This document shows positions 12,101 to 24,884 of a stretch of 64,000 nt of DNA, piece after piece. The notes under the pieces were generated by a model, which was given only the letters and a program-made list of their open reading frames with translations, ran no database searches and was not told the DNA's origin. The first letter of the stretch is position 1, and each line of letters begins with the position of its first letter. The DNA comes from Nymphaea colorata (taxonomy: Eukaryota > Streptophyta > Magnoliopsida > Nymphaeales > Nymphaeaceae), in the NCBI RefSeq assembly GCF_008831285.2, contig NC_045138.2, positions 11,542,571 through 11,606,570 of the forward strand, written 5' to 3'. The position numbers and the translations under genes are program-made.

Positions 12101-15100
12101 GGTGGCTGTTCATGTGAAGATGCTTGGCGCATACTGGCTCCGGCGGCAGCCTACCAATAGTTAACTATTTACGGGGGAAAATTTTCCAAGGTGGCTACAG
12201 GTTGGCGCCTTCAACAGTCCGGCACAGATGCACGAAGATTCATCTGTCATCCTCTTGTCCAATAAAAACGGAAATTATTTTATTAATGATGATGTTTAAT
12301 TAGTTCACGTTTTATATTTGTGACTTTGGTATTTGTTGATGTGGCAAAAAAATCATATCGAATCTATAATTTATCAAATGAAGAATTTTATTCAAACCTA
12401 AGATTTACCTTGAAACCCATTTTACTTTTTACATTGGCAAAAAAATCTAATCTAAAATCAAAGACAGAGGGTCTGGTCTCAAATCCTATGGGTGGTTTGA
12501 TGATGGGAACAGTAACAAACTGTTCCAGGAATCAGCCCCAAAGGTTAGGGCAAATTTTAAGGACACCATGTGACGTGAATCTATCCCCATATCTGGGAGA
12601 CTGATGCAAGTATTGAAGCAAATTCATGAAACAGCTTGCTATTGTTCTTATTACCAAACAACCCTTGGGGGTTTTAAACCTAAGGTAATTAAACACCATT
12701 AATCGATTACATATATTCATTTTTCCCAAAACTAGCAAATACTTTATGAACTTGTTCTAATTATGTATTCCAGATTAGTCTCTCAAGTCAAAAATTAAAC
12801 AAGAAACTGTTGTCTTTTTATGATAAAATGTAACAAGGTACTGTTGAGAAAATAGAAAGATTTGACGTATTAAACAGAGTGACGCACAAGCACTTTTTCT
12901 AAACGAAGTAAAGTTGCCTAGCTGATGTTAACTTGCCATAAGTCGTCAACTACTGCAATTAAACTAATTGCGCTGGCTAGAGGACCAGGTGCCATCGTGG
13001 GGAAAGTGATTTTGTCAACCACAATGTAGGACTAAATTTACCAACTATCTGTGGATCAGGATGAATTTGAAAAAGCCAAAATAAAAGAAAATCTTAAATA
13101 AAAACCCTTGGACAGCACATAATTGGACCAATGTAACACGTTACGCAAGATCTCATGATAAACTAATTTTTCAGTTTCCCTTGAAAAATCGCTGATAAAA
13201 CAAGGGGCCTATAAATGATTTGGAACACATAAAATATGATGGAAAATATGGATATTATCAGATGAAATACAAGTCACAGTCAGCATTACGGAAGGTTAAT
13301 TCGTATTATCATAAGAAACTACTTTTAGTAATCCTTTTTCCCAAAAAATGACTTCATGAATAGGTTTGGGGTTCATGTTTAGTCCAATCTTACCTTCTAA
13401 ATAAGCATTTATGTTTTTTCTCATTCCAGTATAAACACTGCAACTACCGGTTAAAATTTTATCATGCATTTTCAGGAGAACCCTTGAGGTCTTCTTCTCT
13501 TACCAGCTAACTTACTTGAACCTGATGTCACTAGTTAGAACCTGTTGGTGTTTGTTACTATTGCACTTGCATGAGACAAAAAGTACTAGACTCAGTTTTA
13601 TGCTGTTGGGTGAGTGAAAAAGTCTTGCAAAATGCAAGTGTGGTTTTTCTGAGAGAAAAACTAATATACATAATCCAAACCCTTTACATCTGAATTTTAG
13701 AACTTAGACCAATCATATCTATTTAAATTTTTTAAAAAATTAGATCCATCACTGAACCAGAATCCTAATTCAGTTAGGTCTTATTTGGTTAGTTCAGAGT
13801 CGGCAAAGCTTGGCTAGCCCCGACTATAGCCCTTCCTTCCCCAGCTAACTGACAACTTCAACCGTAAGATGATTTTCGCAACCTTGACATGGAAGTAAAC
13901 ACAACTTTCATGAGAACGGAAAATGACCAGCATGATTTGACTTGCTCAAGGAGTTGCAGTCAAGCCTAACAACCCCAAGCAGATTTGCCTAAAAATTTCT
14001 TATTTTTAGATTCTGGATACATACATACACACACACATCGGTTTTATTTTTCATGTAATCGGCCTACCACAACTGACTCCAGTGCTGGTTCATATCGTTA
14101 ATATATATATATAAATAAATATATATATATATATAAATAAATATATATTATATATTTATTTATATATATATATAAATAAATATATAATATATATATATAT
14201 ATATATTATATATTTATTTATATATATATATATATTAACGATATGAACCAGCACTGGAGTCAGTTGTGGTAGGCCGATTACATGAAAAATAAAACCGATA
14301 TTGGGAACTAAAGATTACTGATTAGTTGAAGATAATATCTTCAATGGAGTCATAAATTGAATTATCAAGCAGAAAGAAAGAAGAAAGCCAAAAGCAAACG
14401 GTGGGGAGCGGCAAGGACGTGAACGGCACGAAGCATCTCACTGGGCAGAACCTAATGCTGAAAAGGATGCTCCCGCGAAGTAAACGAAATTTAATCCGAG
14501 GTAAGTTTTGGATTTATCTCTAAGGATTAATTCCATCGACCATATAGGTCACATGGCATATGTGTAGGGCTGTATGCGAGATGAGTTGAGCTTGACTTCG
14601 AGCGTGAGTGGAGCTGTACAAATTTCGTTGAGCTTAACTCGATAAATCGAGTTTTGGCTAGAGCTAAACTTGTTTAAGTTTGTTTATCAACTCCTTGTTT
14701 GACTTGATCGCTTTTTTTGTTTTTAAACTTAAAAATTACAAAAAAAAAAAACTATATTAGATGGACATACACGAGTTTAATCGATTCAAGTTCATGTGAT
14801 TCGAATTCAACTGATTTTTAAGCTGAGCTTTCGGTTAAGCTCAAGCCCGACTCGCTTACAAATAGGTTGAGCTTAACCGAACGGGTTTAAGTCGAGCTTG
14901 AGTTTGCTCGAGTCATTAAGTCTAAATCATCTTCGTATCGCCAAAAATTGTAGGCATTCAAGGAGCCACATGGTATACCATACGGTAATGAAAAAGGAAG
15001 GGAAAGCAGGAAGGGGAGGGAAGAAAGAGAAATTAAGGGAAAGGGCTTGCTTGCCTTGGATCTCGAAGCACTCGCTTTCGGTGCGGTCGACAAAGGCCAC

Positions 15101-15451
15101 GGCGTAGTTTGGGTCATCGACGGACCGGATGATGTACTGCTTCCGTCCGGCGGCTTCGTTGGGAACGATGCACCCCTGCATCTCCACGAACTCGTTCCGG
15201 CCCCTCCGTGCCCGGACCGAGATCGACGTCTCGTTCCGCTTGTAGGACGCACGCAGAAGCTTCTGTACCCCGCCCCTCCCTCCCTTGAAAGGCGCACACC
15301 CCACCATCGACCCTGCAACGTGCACCTCCTCCACGATGTCCCCCGTCTGCAACAATGCCCCATTCCATTCCTCCCCCTTCGTGCTCCCCTTCACACACTC
15401 GATTGCCAGGACCTGCGGGCTCTCGGCCCCCGCCCTCTCCGACGACCGCAT
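9103..15451 (-). CDS. Conserved plant protein of unknown function, 462 residues, four exons
   Basis: Exons on the minus strand are 15451-15055, 11396-11113, 10035-9808 and 9582-9103. They total 1389 bases, exactly 463 codons with the stop. The start is the first ATG after an in-frame TAA upstream. Exon 1 (residues 1-132) contains SPQVLAIECVKG, VQKLLRASYKRNETSI, CIVPNEAAGRKQ and VDDPNYAVAFVDRTE. Exon 2 contains LKDGYVSYPWEKMM, LARANAWLVAAQASGVPI and FMNVQTEPILTK. Exon 3 contains YGFEDYHGVDIGVVRSVRLW and GFSISRTEE. Exon 4 contains SRVSNEKVLPWMVSSDG and CFDTVSLSHKLSLHRHA, then a low-complexity Pro/Ala/Ser tail. I recognise these blocks as a plant-wide uncharacterised family but know no function. 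No signal peptide or membrane span is evident. The first intron (15054-11397) starts GCAAG, not GT. The others are GT-AG. The exact C-terminus is less certain than the core. Confidence 0.88.
14037..14299. repeat. 263-bp foldback with perfect 66-bp arms around an AT-rich core
   Basis: Bases 14037-14102 are the exact reverse complement of 14234-14299, with no mismatch in 66 positions. The arms begin ATCGGTTTTATTTTTC. The 131-bp core is itself made of (AT)n and ATAAATA units and is largely self-complementary, so nearly all of the 263 bp can fold on itself. No target duplication is visible at the edges (left flank CACACACA, right flank ATTGGGAA). It could be a foldback MITE, a hairpin-RNA locus or a local inverted duplication. 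Confidence 0.95.
14565..14915. repeat. Dispersed repeat fragment rich in TCGAG/GAGCTT motifs
   Basis: The sequence alternates short GAGTTGAGCTTGA, TTAACTCGA and GTTTAAGTCGAGCTTG units typical of non-autonomous plant DNA transposons. A related stretch lies at 37980-38085. Only one plausible terminus (TAGGGCTGTATGCGAG, about 14565) is visible, so it is probably truncated. Confidence 0.4.
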
Positions 15452-16257
15452 CGATCTTCCTCGCCGTCCGCCTACCGCGCTCGGCGCCTCCGCATCGAAG
15501 ACTTTGCCACTCCGCTCCGTCGTCCAAATCGCCCTCGCCGTGATCTCAACGATTTAGCCCTCTGATTCTCTATCTTTCAGAGCCGATCGCTGATTTCCCT
15601 CGATTGACGATGGCGCGACTGGTGATTTCGTTCCGCTGCCATACGAATTTGCTTCATGAACGATCGATTTTGTATGCACTATAGCTCGCCTGCGTCGTGT
15701 ACAGTATTCGATTAGCGGACCAGCCATGACCCTCGGATCACTGAATCATGTCGTTCATGAGAAATTTGTCGTAGCTTGACCATTTTTTTAAGGCAGAAAC
15801 AGTTAAAATGTTAAATAACGGAAAATGCTTTAGCATTTTGAATGAGTTTAGAGCGAAAGAGTCCCTCTGCAACAAAATTGGAGACGGAGATCACTTAAAA
15901 TAAGCAACATCCTTTGTCTTAATTCAGCAGTATCCATTGTTAGCGCGCAGAGTCTAATTTATGAGAATTTCTTCTCCGAAACAGCTGATATTTCTCGGGA
16001 AGACGACGACAGCCGGAGAGAGTCGAATTCTGCGGACTTTTATTTTGCTTGAAGAACTATCGAGAAATATCGACGTTAGAACAGGGAACTTCTGAGTCTT
16101 GCGGAATCTTAACGGAAACCAATCGGAACTTCTTCTCTATGCTAACTCCCATTGGTATCTTCCGATTTTTTTTTTTTTTTTTTTTTTGATTTGGGAACGT
16201 AGTGACGAACTTTGATCAAGAAATGAAACAATTTGAGTCTAAAAGAAAGAAGGTTAC
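15452..16257 (-). other. 5' leader and upstream region of the conserved unknown gene
   Basis: No coding pattern is seen between the start codon at 15451 and the possible leader exon at 16258-16314. A long poly(T) tract lies at 16168-16188. The region could be 5' UTR plus a leader intron. Confidence 0.4.
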
Positions 16258-16314
16258 CTGTCTGAAACCGGGAAGTAAGATCGCTCGAGCGGCCGGCAGA
16301 AAGGCGCTCCCCAT
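16258..16314 (-). other. Possible leader exon with a 19-codon open frame
   Basis: On the minus strand an ATG at 16314 opens 19 codons (MGSAFLPAARAILLPGFRQ) that end at a consensus donor CAG|GTAACC. Just before it lies a TC-rich leader, (CT)n at 16318-16336, and further upstream a TATA box. It could be an upstream open frame in a 5' UTR exon of the conserved unknown gene, or the first exon of another transcript. No continuing coding exon was found. Confidence 0.35.
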
Positions 16315-16407
16315 GGAGAGAGAGAGAGAGAGAGAGCACGGAAGATATTGGCGTTGGTCGTTGGATGGGTTGACTTGGAAGAAGGAAGGGGCGCCGGCGA
16401 TGTTGGA

Positions 16408-16416
16408 TATTTATAG
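16408..16416 (-). promoter_or_regulatory. TATA box (CTATAAATA)
   Basis: The minus strand reads CTATAAATA, an exact plant TATA consensus. It is about 95 bases before the possible leader ATG at 16314 and upstream of a TC-rich tract, which suggests transcription leftward starting near 16375. Confidence 0.45.
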
Positions 16417-16624
16417 AACAGTGCATGCCCCCGATGATCGTTTTCTCGGGTTCCAAAGTCCACTCTTTGCTTCGTGCACACACACACCCACCCACCCAAT
16501 CTCATGGGGGGCAGGCTGCCCCCCTTGCTTTCAACGCCCTCAATCTATGGCCCGGTGGATTCAAGTGAAACTACAGGCGCTGACGCCAGTAAATAAGAAG
16601 ACGCCATTCCATAAATGCCCTTGA

Positions 16625-17971
16625 ATTGAGGTGCTAACGTGGCAGATGAAAAATGGGGCATCCCATCAATACCATTGATTTACTTTTGTCATAAAAGGCA
16701 ACTTTCCATTATCCATATTTGCAGGTTCAAATGAAACTTAGAGCATGGGGTGCTTTTGGTCTTTTTTTTCAGGCCCTATATACGTTAACTTTTTGTTCAT
16801 CTGAAAATGCTGTTGTTTCTTCCACTTTCTTACATATGTCCATATTAAAGTCATTCCTATAGTGTATGTTTGGCGAATGAAACATCATTATCTGAACATC
16901 TTAAAAAGTGTTTTATAAATCTACCATAACTTCCATTTGCCAAAAGCATCTGCAAATGCTTATAAGATTTTGGGTGTGATTTCCTTAGGCAAAGAAAATA
17001 AATGTTCCAAAGTTATGGTACTTTGATTATAAATGATAGTGGACTTCTTTAGTACACTCTTCAGAAATTTTCACATGAAGAACACACTATCAGTAGCTTT
17101 ATAACAAAGAGAACTTTATAACAAACCTTTGACTGGCTAGAGCTCTATCTTCATCATGGGCTGAACCACAGCCTTATTTTGAACGCCATAAAAAAAAAAG
17201 GATAAAAAAATTAATGATTATCTACATGCTGTTTAGCTAGTTCTCACTCTTTCTCTCCCCTTCCATATGCCCCCCTTTGGCTCTTTTCTTAGTTCAAGAG
17301 TGCTCTTAGATAAGATAGATTAATTAAATATAAATAAAAAATAAAAGCCATCGAGTCAGCAATATTTCAGCTTATACTAAAATTTTGAAACTATAATTCG
17401 ACCTTCCTTATAAAAATTCATATCTCCACCCCTGACAAGAGTGCTAAAAAAGGTTAAGAGTACTAAAAAAGGTGAATTCGGTCCATGTAAAAGATACAAG
17501 GCTAAAGGTTAATATTTCGGAACTATGGAGCTTGAATCCATGAGCCAAGGGGTAATAGCAGTTCATGTCATAAATTGTTGCCATAAAACTGTGTTAGAGT
17601 ATGAAAATGATAAAGATGATATGCAGTTGAAGACTGTATTCAAAAAGCTGATAGGGACAGTCGCATTAGTACTAGTCTCACACTGCAAGTTGCAAAAATG
17701 ATTAACCAGGTCCAAAAATGATTGTTTTCTAGCTTTTTTTATTTTTATTTTCCTTTTCTTACATTTTTACAGATTTTTCAGAAATCAAGTAAACTTTAAA
17801 ATAATAACTTTCCCATTTTTAATGGCACCTTGTGATACATACCTAAATCGAAGCTGGAGCAAGTTTTCACTATCTTTATTATATATGACAATTCATCAAT
17901 CAATATGCTATATTAGGGAAACACTTGAGGAGCACCAGCAAGTGTTGCAAGCTTTAGAAGCACATCTAGTG
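16625..17971. other. Intergenic, no gene seen
   Basis: AT-rich DNA without a recognisable coding pattern on either strand. Confidence 0.4.
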
Positions 17972-18555
17972 TGTAATGCCCCACCTTTCAAAACTTAGTT
18001 TTTCTATTAAAGGTTGTGAGGAACCTTCATAAGAAAGAGGGTTTTAAGTTTTGTTGTGGTGGTCCTTAATTTTTTTAAAACTTAAACTAAAGCTATTACC
18101 GAGAGAACAAGTCTGGTGTAGAAGTAGACCAAATTGTTACAATGGTATCAAAGTTAGCTTAAACATTCGGACTTAGGATTCCCCATAAGCAGATATATGT
18201 GCCTTAAGGGAGATGAACTATAATACCAACCGCCGAAAAGAATGGAACGCTGCTTCGCTCTTCGGAGTACGTTAGATCCGGTATAACAAGCGGCGGGCTA
18301 TTGACCCTCGAATTCAAATGTGGATGCAAAATGCTATCCAGCTCTATTGTTGCTACGCAATAGATCCCAATTCCAAAATTTAGTCCTAAAAATGATAAAG
18401 AATGTTCAAGGGCTTATAAAGAAAGTTTTTAAATGATTAATTGTTCTGCCTCCTAACCTTTTTTAACCCTTAAACTAAAACTGATATGGGATAGCTTGAG
18501 ACCTACCAAACCGAGAGTGCCAACCCATTGTGGGAGTGGGTCATTATAGAGTAGC
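17972..18555 (+). mobile_element. TRIM-like miniature LTR element (plus strand)
   Basis: The left LTR (17972-18141) begins TGTAATGCCCCACC and ends TTGTTACA. Right after it lies TGGTATCAAAGTTAGC (18143-18158), a degenerate initiator tRNA-Met primer site. After about 210 bp of non-coding sequence comes a diverged second LTR (about 18368-18555), sharing CAAGGGCTTATAAAGA and CTCCTAACCTTTTT with other copies of this family in the window. It has no coding capacity, as in TRIM elements. The right boundary is approximate. Confidence 0.55.
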
Positions 18556-21500
18556 GATCAAACAATATTTCCACAAGCTTTACAATACTATTATTGGTTC
18601 CATATAGCCATAGATAAAGTATATTTTCTAAAGTATCTTTGATTTAGTTCAAAATCTCCTTTTACATCTAAAAGGCACACGAAATGGCAATTATCTCGGT
18701 GTTCTATTCAGTTCCTTCATCTGTTTCATTTCATTCACTGTTGATGGTTGGTTTCCGTGCACTCAAGGGCAGGGATAGGAGGCCAGCAGGGGGCTCTCTC
18801 TTAGAATTAAAAAAAAAAAAAAAATCAAAATTTTAATTGTACATTTTATAAACTTTAGTTTAACCTATATACAACAAAATCTGTTAAATTATATTTCAGT
18901 TTTAAAATTATACAAAAAAAAAAAAAACTTTTATATTTACCCTCGCTCGGAAAGCTTAGTATTGCAACTTTTCAAGATGTCAGGGGCAAAATAGTCCTTG
19001 AACAGTTTCACGGGAAGGGCAGAGTCGTCCTCCAAATCTCGTGGTCGGAGGTCCGGACTCAGGAGGGGACCCAACAAACGCGGAGGCGGTCTCCATGGAT
19101 GGACGGGTATCGTATCGGGTTTGTAAAACGTGGGGGAGTGTCGTCCTGAACCTCCTTTTTCTCTCTGCTCCCTCGGCCTCAAGTTTAATGATTAAAAGAC
19201 GAGCGCTTTATTTTAATAGATGAGCGCAAGGCGGCGACTTCGCTTGCTTGTAAAGAAAGGGGCTTTGATTTCTAGCAATTATTTACTTGTCAAGATGGGC
19301 CGATTGAATATTACAAAATGAATCTCACATTTATCTGTACGCCGATCACGTGTGTTTCTCCTTGGGGTGCAGATGGGACTCCGTCCGGAAACGAGTAACG
19401 CGAGGAGGGATCCGAAACTGAATCTGAATCTGGACCAGACCCGATGCGCTGTATTCAATTATTGAATAACCCCATATGTCATTCCTTTTCAATTTAAAAT
19501 ACCGGAGAGTCAAGAACCCAAAACAGTCTTTTGCAGAAATCGGCCTCAGGATATGGTGATATTGGGGAAACAGCACCTGATAGTTAGTTATCTCGAGTAA
19601 TACACTTGTTAAGCAAAAGGTCCATGAGTCATCACCTCCTTCGAATTTTGTTGCTGAAGTGGTAAAATTATAAATTTTTTGTACCAATGAGAGAAAAGTA
19701 AAATATGACGAGGATTAGAGATTTCAATGGATTGAATTTGAATCAGGTATACCTTTAACTATATTTACTTTTGTAGATATTCATATATTCGGATTCAAAT
19801 ACAAGCAATGAAAACTCAGAACCGACTGATTCCGAAATCTAATTTCACAATCCAAATCCAATCTGAAACTGATTTTTATATCTATATCCGAATTTGAATC
19901 CTGATTTGGCCAGTTTTCAAAATATAAGAGCATTTAATGTAGGATATTTAGTTAAAACTAAATTCGATCTGATATTACTTCTTAAATCTGAATCTTATCT
20001 AATTTTTTAATATGATATTAATTTTTCCATATTTGATTTTTTCGATTGAATATCTAATTGAATCAGATAAATTGACATTCATAATAAAGATCTCCAGAGA
20101 GCAGCAAAAAATGGAGATCTATGTTTCGAGTTAATGTTTTCTTCTTGTGAATATAAACTCATGATGGAGCAAATTAACGTCATTGAATTTCTGCAAGGTT
20201 GAATGGGGAAACACAGCAAGAAGCATGACATTCATTAGTCAACAGAAAGAAAACAACCTAATTTAAAGGTACTTCAGTCATATCCTGTACTCCTTAGCTC
20301 ACGTAGGGGGTACCAATTACGTAAATTGATAAAGAACTTTTTTTTTATATAATAATTAAAAATTTCTAGCTGTGATTTAAATAATGTTGACCTTGGTTCC
20401 CTTTTTCATTAGCACCAAATGTTTAGCTATACTTTGAAAACAAAAGGTGAATGTGACGTTTACAATGTACAAAATGTAAGTGGTAATTTGGAGCCATCTG
20501 AAACCGAAGCCACATATTCAATATGCCAAGTTTGAATCCGTATTTGGAGATCTAGATCTGGACCTACAACCAGACACGAATGTACTCGTAACTAATGTTC
20601 GATTTGGAACTTAAGCACATGGATGTTTAGGTTTAACTATGGCATTTAGATCTGAAATATGGTTTACAAATTAATATAGTATCCTATAGATCTAGATCTG
20701 GTTAGACGTAGTAACACCATGTAACATGAGGAAAAAAGGTTGTGGGTTGACGATCATTTCAATTGAATTTTTTTACTTTCGTGATGTCAAATTTTTTATG
20801 TAAATAATATACAGTTGATTAGGAGTAATTAGTACTTTAAAAATCCTTTTGAAAGCTTAGCACAGATTCTTATATAGCTTTAGCTCTGCCCTCGACCTAA
20901 TCATACACTACTGGCATCATGGCTTACGATTGGGAGATTGGGGCGAGAAAAAAAAAAAAAAACTAGTCGTGCTTGGATCCAGATGTTACTTGCTTTTTTT
21001 TTTTTTTTTTCCTTTTTGACATAATGTGTTGCCATTATCACATATATAAGTTCATAACAAATAAATAAATAGCCCTGAGGGGCATAGCATATCTTGTTTA
21101 GTTGAAGGGTGCCTTGTTCCCACTTAAGTCCGAGTGCCAAACCCTGAAAGCTAGAGAAAAATGACAATTTTGAATATCTCGAATCAAATTACCCTTAAAT
21201 AAATAAATAAACTTGTTTCTGTTAGAGTTGATAACAAATCCAATAGAACCCTGTCCTAGGTCTCATTACTTTTCCCATAAGCAAGGGGCCAAGCCTAGTT
21301 TTGGGCAGTATATTTTAAACTAAACGAAAAACGACTCGATAATGTAGTAGCAAACTCTAAGAGCTATATATAATAGTCAAGTCTGGAGTGTACTTCATCT
21401 CATTCCTTAGATCATCGCACTTAAATTGTCACCTGTCTTAGCGGATCAATCGTTGAATTAGACAACAATAACAAAGTTACTTATATATATGTATGTGTAT

Positions 21501-24500
21501 GTTTAACAAAATAATAAGGAAATAAATTATTAAAAAATAAACAATTTCCTTTAATGGGTACCAGATCATCTGCCTCCCTGCTTGGATAAAGTATTTTCGA
21601 GACCAAAATTTGATCATCAGATGCTCAGCTCTTCACTTGACTTATGCTAGGCCTAGGCTACGGGTTGGGTATCCATCAGGTATTTAGTACCGGCTCGAGT
21701 CGGCTCGGCCCGATAATAATTAAAAAATATTTTTTATTATTTTTAATTTAATAATATATATTTTATTATTAAAAATATTTTATAATTAAAAAATATTTTT
21801 TATTATCAAACGAACTCGACAAATTGAACCCCTTATGCCCCTTTGGGGGCAAATGGAAGATAAAATCGTTCTTACTTTTTTTTAACTTTTATTTTCTCAT
21901 TTGTCTTGGAACATGACTGAAGTTTTTTTAGTAAAATGGTGACGCAAAAGACGGGTGTTAATGATATAGTGTATGCACAACTACAACCATCTAATATCCT
22001 TAGTGCTAACGCATTTTTAATAATCGCATGTGTTGGGATCACCTGCGCCCAGCACCAATTCACTTTTGCTCATCAAAATACCTCAAGGCAGAAAATTGAG
22101 GTAGGAAAATGGGCTTGCAGCCCCCCGAAGGAAATTAAATATCAGCTTTTAATTCTTTATTTCTCTTTTCCTTGTGCCAAAGCAGACGTGAATTTTCATG
22201 TTGTATGCTCTAATTCACAGGTTCAACCAAAAAAAAAAAAAAATCGATCACATCATGGGACCTTATCCAGCCAGTTGTTACGATCTATGGCTCGGGTTGG
22301 ATTACACAATTCACAATGTCATTATAACATGTAATAATATGCCATATTATCGAATCCACTTCCTTCCAAGACGTGTCGGCCTGTTAAGTTGGCTCTGTTT
22401 GAAGTCCCATCAAAATTGTTTACGGTACCATGAAAGCAAGTATGAAAATCTTGGTTAATCCAAGGCATTTATGCTTTTGTTTATCTAGTAAGAGCTTTTG
22501 CTTCTGACAGCTTCTCAAACTTGTCTTAACAGTCACCAAATGAAAATTGAGTCATTAATGGCGTTTCTCTCTCTCTCTCTCACACATAGAGAGAGAGAGA
22601 GAGAGAGAAATCACAGCTGAAGGGCCAAATATATATGATTAGTACCAGTTGTTATATATATATATATATATATATATAGTTGAAGGGCCAAATGTATATG
22701 ATTACTATCAGTTGTTGCCTCTGAAAGGCTTTTTGTCTGCTATCGCAACTGGAACGGATTTTTTAGCCAAATTCAACCTTGACACAACTCCCAATGTACT
22801 TAGCTGTTCTGGATCCGAAACTTTTGGCTGATAGTATCATGGGAGGCAGTGAGCCGCGCGCTCTGTTGTCCATGTGGAAAGCGTTACAGCAAACTTAAGC
22901 AAGAAGAGTCACCTTGGAAACAGTTCAAGGAAATTAATTAGCTAAGTTGTCTACGCAAAACCTACTTTGCTTTTTGATGGTTAAAACTTGCCATCCACAC
23001 AACTTCGCATTGAATTGCCCCCACGCTTGAACATACCAACCTCTCAACAGCAAAACATTAGCTATTGACTCCATGCCCTTCGGGAAATGTTCTACCAATG
23101 GCGGAGTGACATTGTGGCTGGTGTAGGCAATTGCTCATATCAGCTCACAATTTTTTTTTATTTATATATATATACTAGGATAGTTTTCAATTGTTTACAT
23201 ATGGGTGCCCCTTAGAATTTGAAATTTAATAACGATGCCCCTTAAGCAGAAACCTTTAGCTCCACTACTGGGTCATACTAACTTACATTTGGAAGTGAGA
23301 AAATAATAAAATGTTTGGCAAAAGGTTTGCAAGAACACTTTTCTATAGTTTTTTTTTCACCATAGATCTCGTCTGAGATCTGGGATCCATGGATTCAAAG
23401 TCGGATCCCCCATCCTCCGACCTTAAATCCATGGGTTTTAATATATAGCATGGATTTTAAATCCATCCATGCTATTGAAATCCCAAAGCACACCTTTTTA
23501 TGCAGCCTTGAATCTAAGGTTCAAGGCTATCAAATGCAACTTATAAGTAAAAGTTTCATTGACTTGTTAGTATGATGAGAAAAATCCCACAAAAAATGAT
23601 ACCTTAAGAGTGCAAGCTGAATGGATGTAAAAAATTACAAAATTCTACTAGGAGATATTCCACAATATTGAAAATTTTCATTAGGGGGCTTTGGAGATCC
23701 CACACACACACAATCAGCTGGCCAGAAAACATGTATGATTCAAGGCTAGGCAACTGGAATCTGTCAAGAGACCACGGGTGGCCAGCTTAATTGTATTACA
23801 CTTTTTCTTGCTTATTTTCTATTTTTCTTTCTCTTTGCTTTTCCTCATTCTCATGTTTAAGATTACCTTTGTTATCCATTTGTTTTTATGGATTTTAGTT
23901 TCAAAATGTCTTTAGCATCAATCTTTTGGTGTTCAAGGTTGTTAATCATATCCATCTATAAATACATAAGATGATGGAATTAAGCATCTTTTGTACCATT
24001 GATTTTATAGATGTTTTTGTGAATCCTTGCATATTCAACACCATAATTAAAAGCAACATATAATGGGGTGGCATTAAACTTGAAATTTCTTTCTTAGGCT
24101 ACAACATACAGTATATGTCAACAATACAAATTATAATTATTTTATTTTTCTAAGTTGAAGTTTCGTTCACTTGCACAAGAGACTGTTTTCATGCAAATCG
24201 GCTTGAAGTGATTTTTTTTAACATGATTTTGGTTTCCCTTTTCAATTATTTATGTCTCTTTATAACATGTAATTATTAATCATTTACATATCAAAGCCTT
24301 GGATATGTTAGAGCTGGACAATCACTTGCCATTTCTCTTCTTCAAACTTAGACTCACATGTGGGTTTCAGGGTTGCTGCATAAGCTCTCAAAGAATTCTA
24401 GGGGCAATGAGATCATCTTCTCTCATAAATAGTTGTTTCCTCTTAAAATAGTTAAGATTTTTTTACTTATTCATGGATGCTTGTTTATGTATGTGTTATG

Positions 24501-24884
24501 GGCATGAATCATTGATGGAGAAGAAGATGTGGATGGGAGATTTAAGAGGTAGATAAAAGGAACCACACATAATAATTCAAGAAAATGACTTTCAACAAAT
24601 GGTTCAATAGAAGACAGAAACAAATCCACTGTCTATTTTACATCATGCAATGCATGGAGTAACTCTCAATATAACAGTAAAAGCAAGACGTGTAGATGGA
24701 TCGACTCATCAAGCTCCCGCCTTTCTTTTAGATTCAGTGCAATTGGATGCTTTGGTTCCTCCTCTAAGGTATGAATTGATTATGCATGTGCTTTCAATGA
24801 GTTGATTAGAAGGAGGGATGTCAAGATTAGGATAAAGTTCTCTATCATAAGGAGAAGAGATTTTTTAATTTGAGTCCCTAGTGA
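18556..24884. other. Gene-poor intergenic stretch
   Basis: About 6.3 kb without a convincing gene. Visible are poly(A) tracts near 18820 and 18915, an AT-rich block with repeated TAATTAAAAAATATTTTTTATTAT units (21717-21808), a (CT)n/(GA)n pair around 22568-22608, (TA)n at 22652-22678, and repeated AATCCGAAT-like words near 19780-20060. The short open frames here resemble no protein I know. Confidence 0.45.

Larger units (their letters stand above)
11397..15054 (-). other. Intron 1 of the conserved unknown gene, GC-AG type, 3.66 kb
   Basis: The donor reads CCAAG|GCAAGC on the minus strand and the acceptor reads TGCATACGCAG|GCACG. No GT near the donor keeps the conserved reading (FEIQ to SSRVVSALY). 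The intron holds a perfect palindrome (14037-14299), a repeat fragment (14565-14915) and a stretch rich in AACAGA motifs (about 11640-11720). The rest shows nothing recognisable. Confidence 0.75.

Noticed and set aside
15114-15527. Long open frames on both strands across exon 1 of the conserved unknown gene
   Set aside because: GC-rich exon sequence leaves other frames open by chance. Only the frame with SPQVLAIECVKG continues in frame into exons 2-4.
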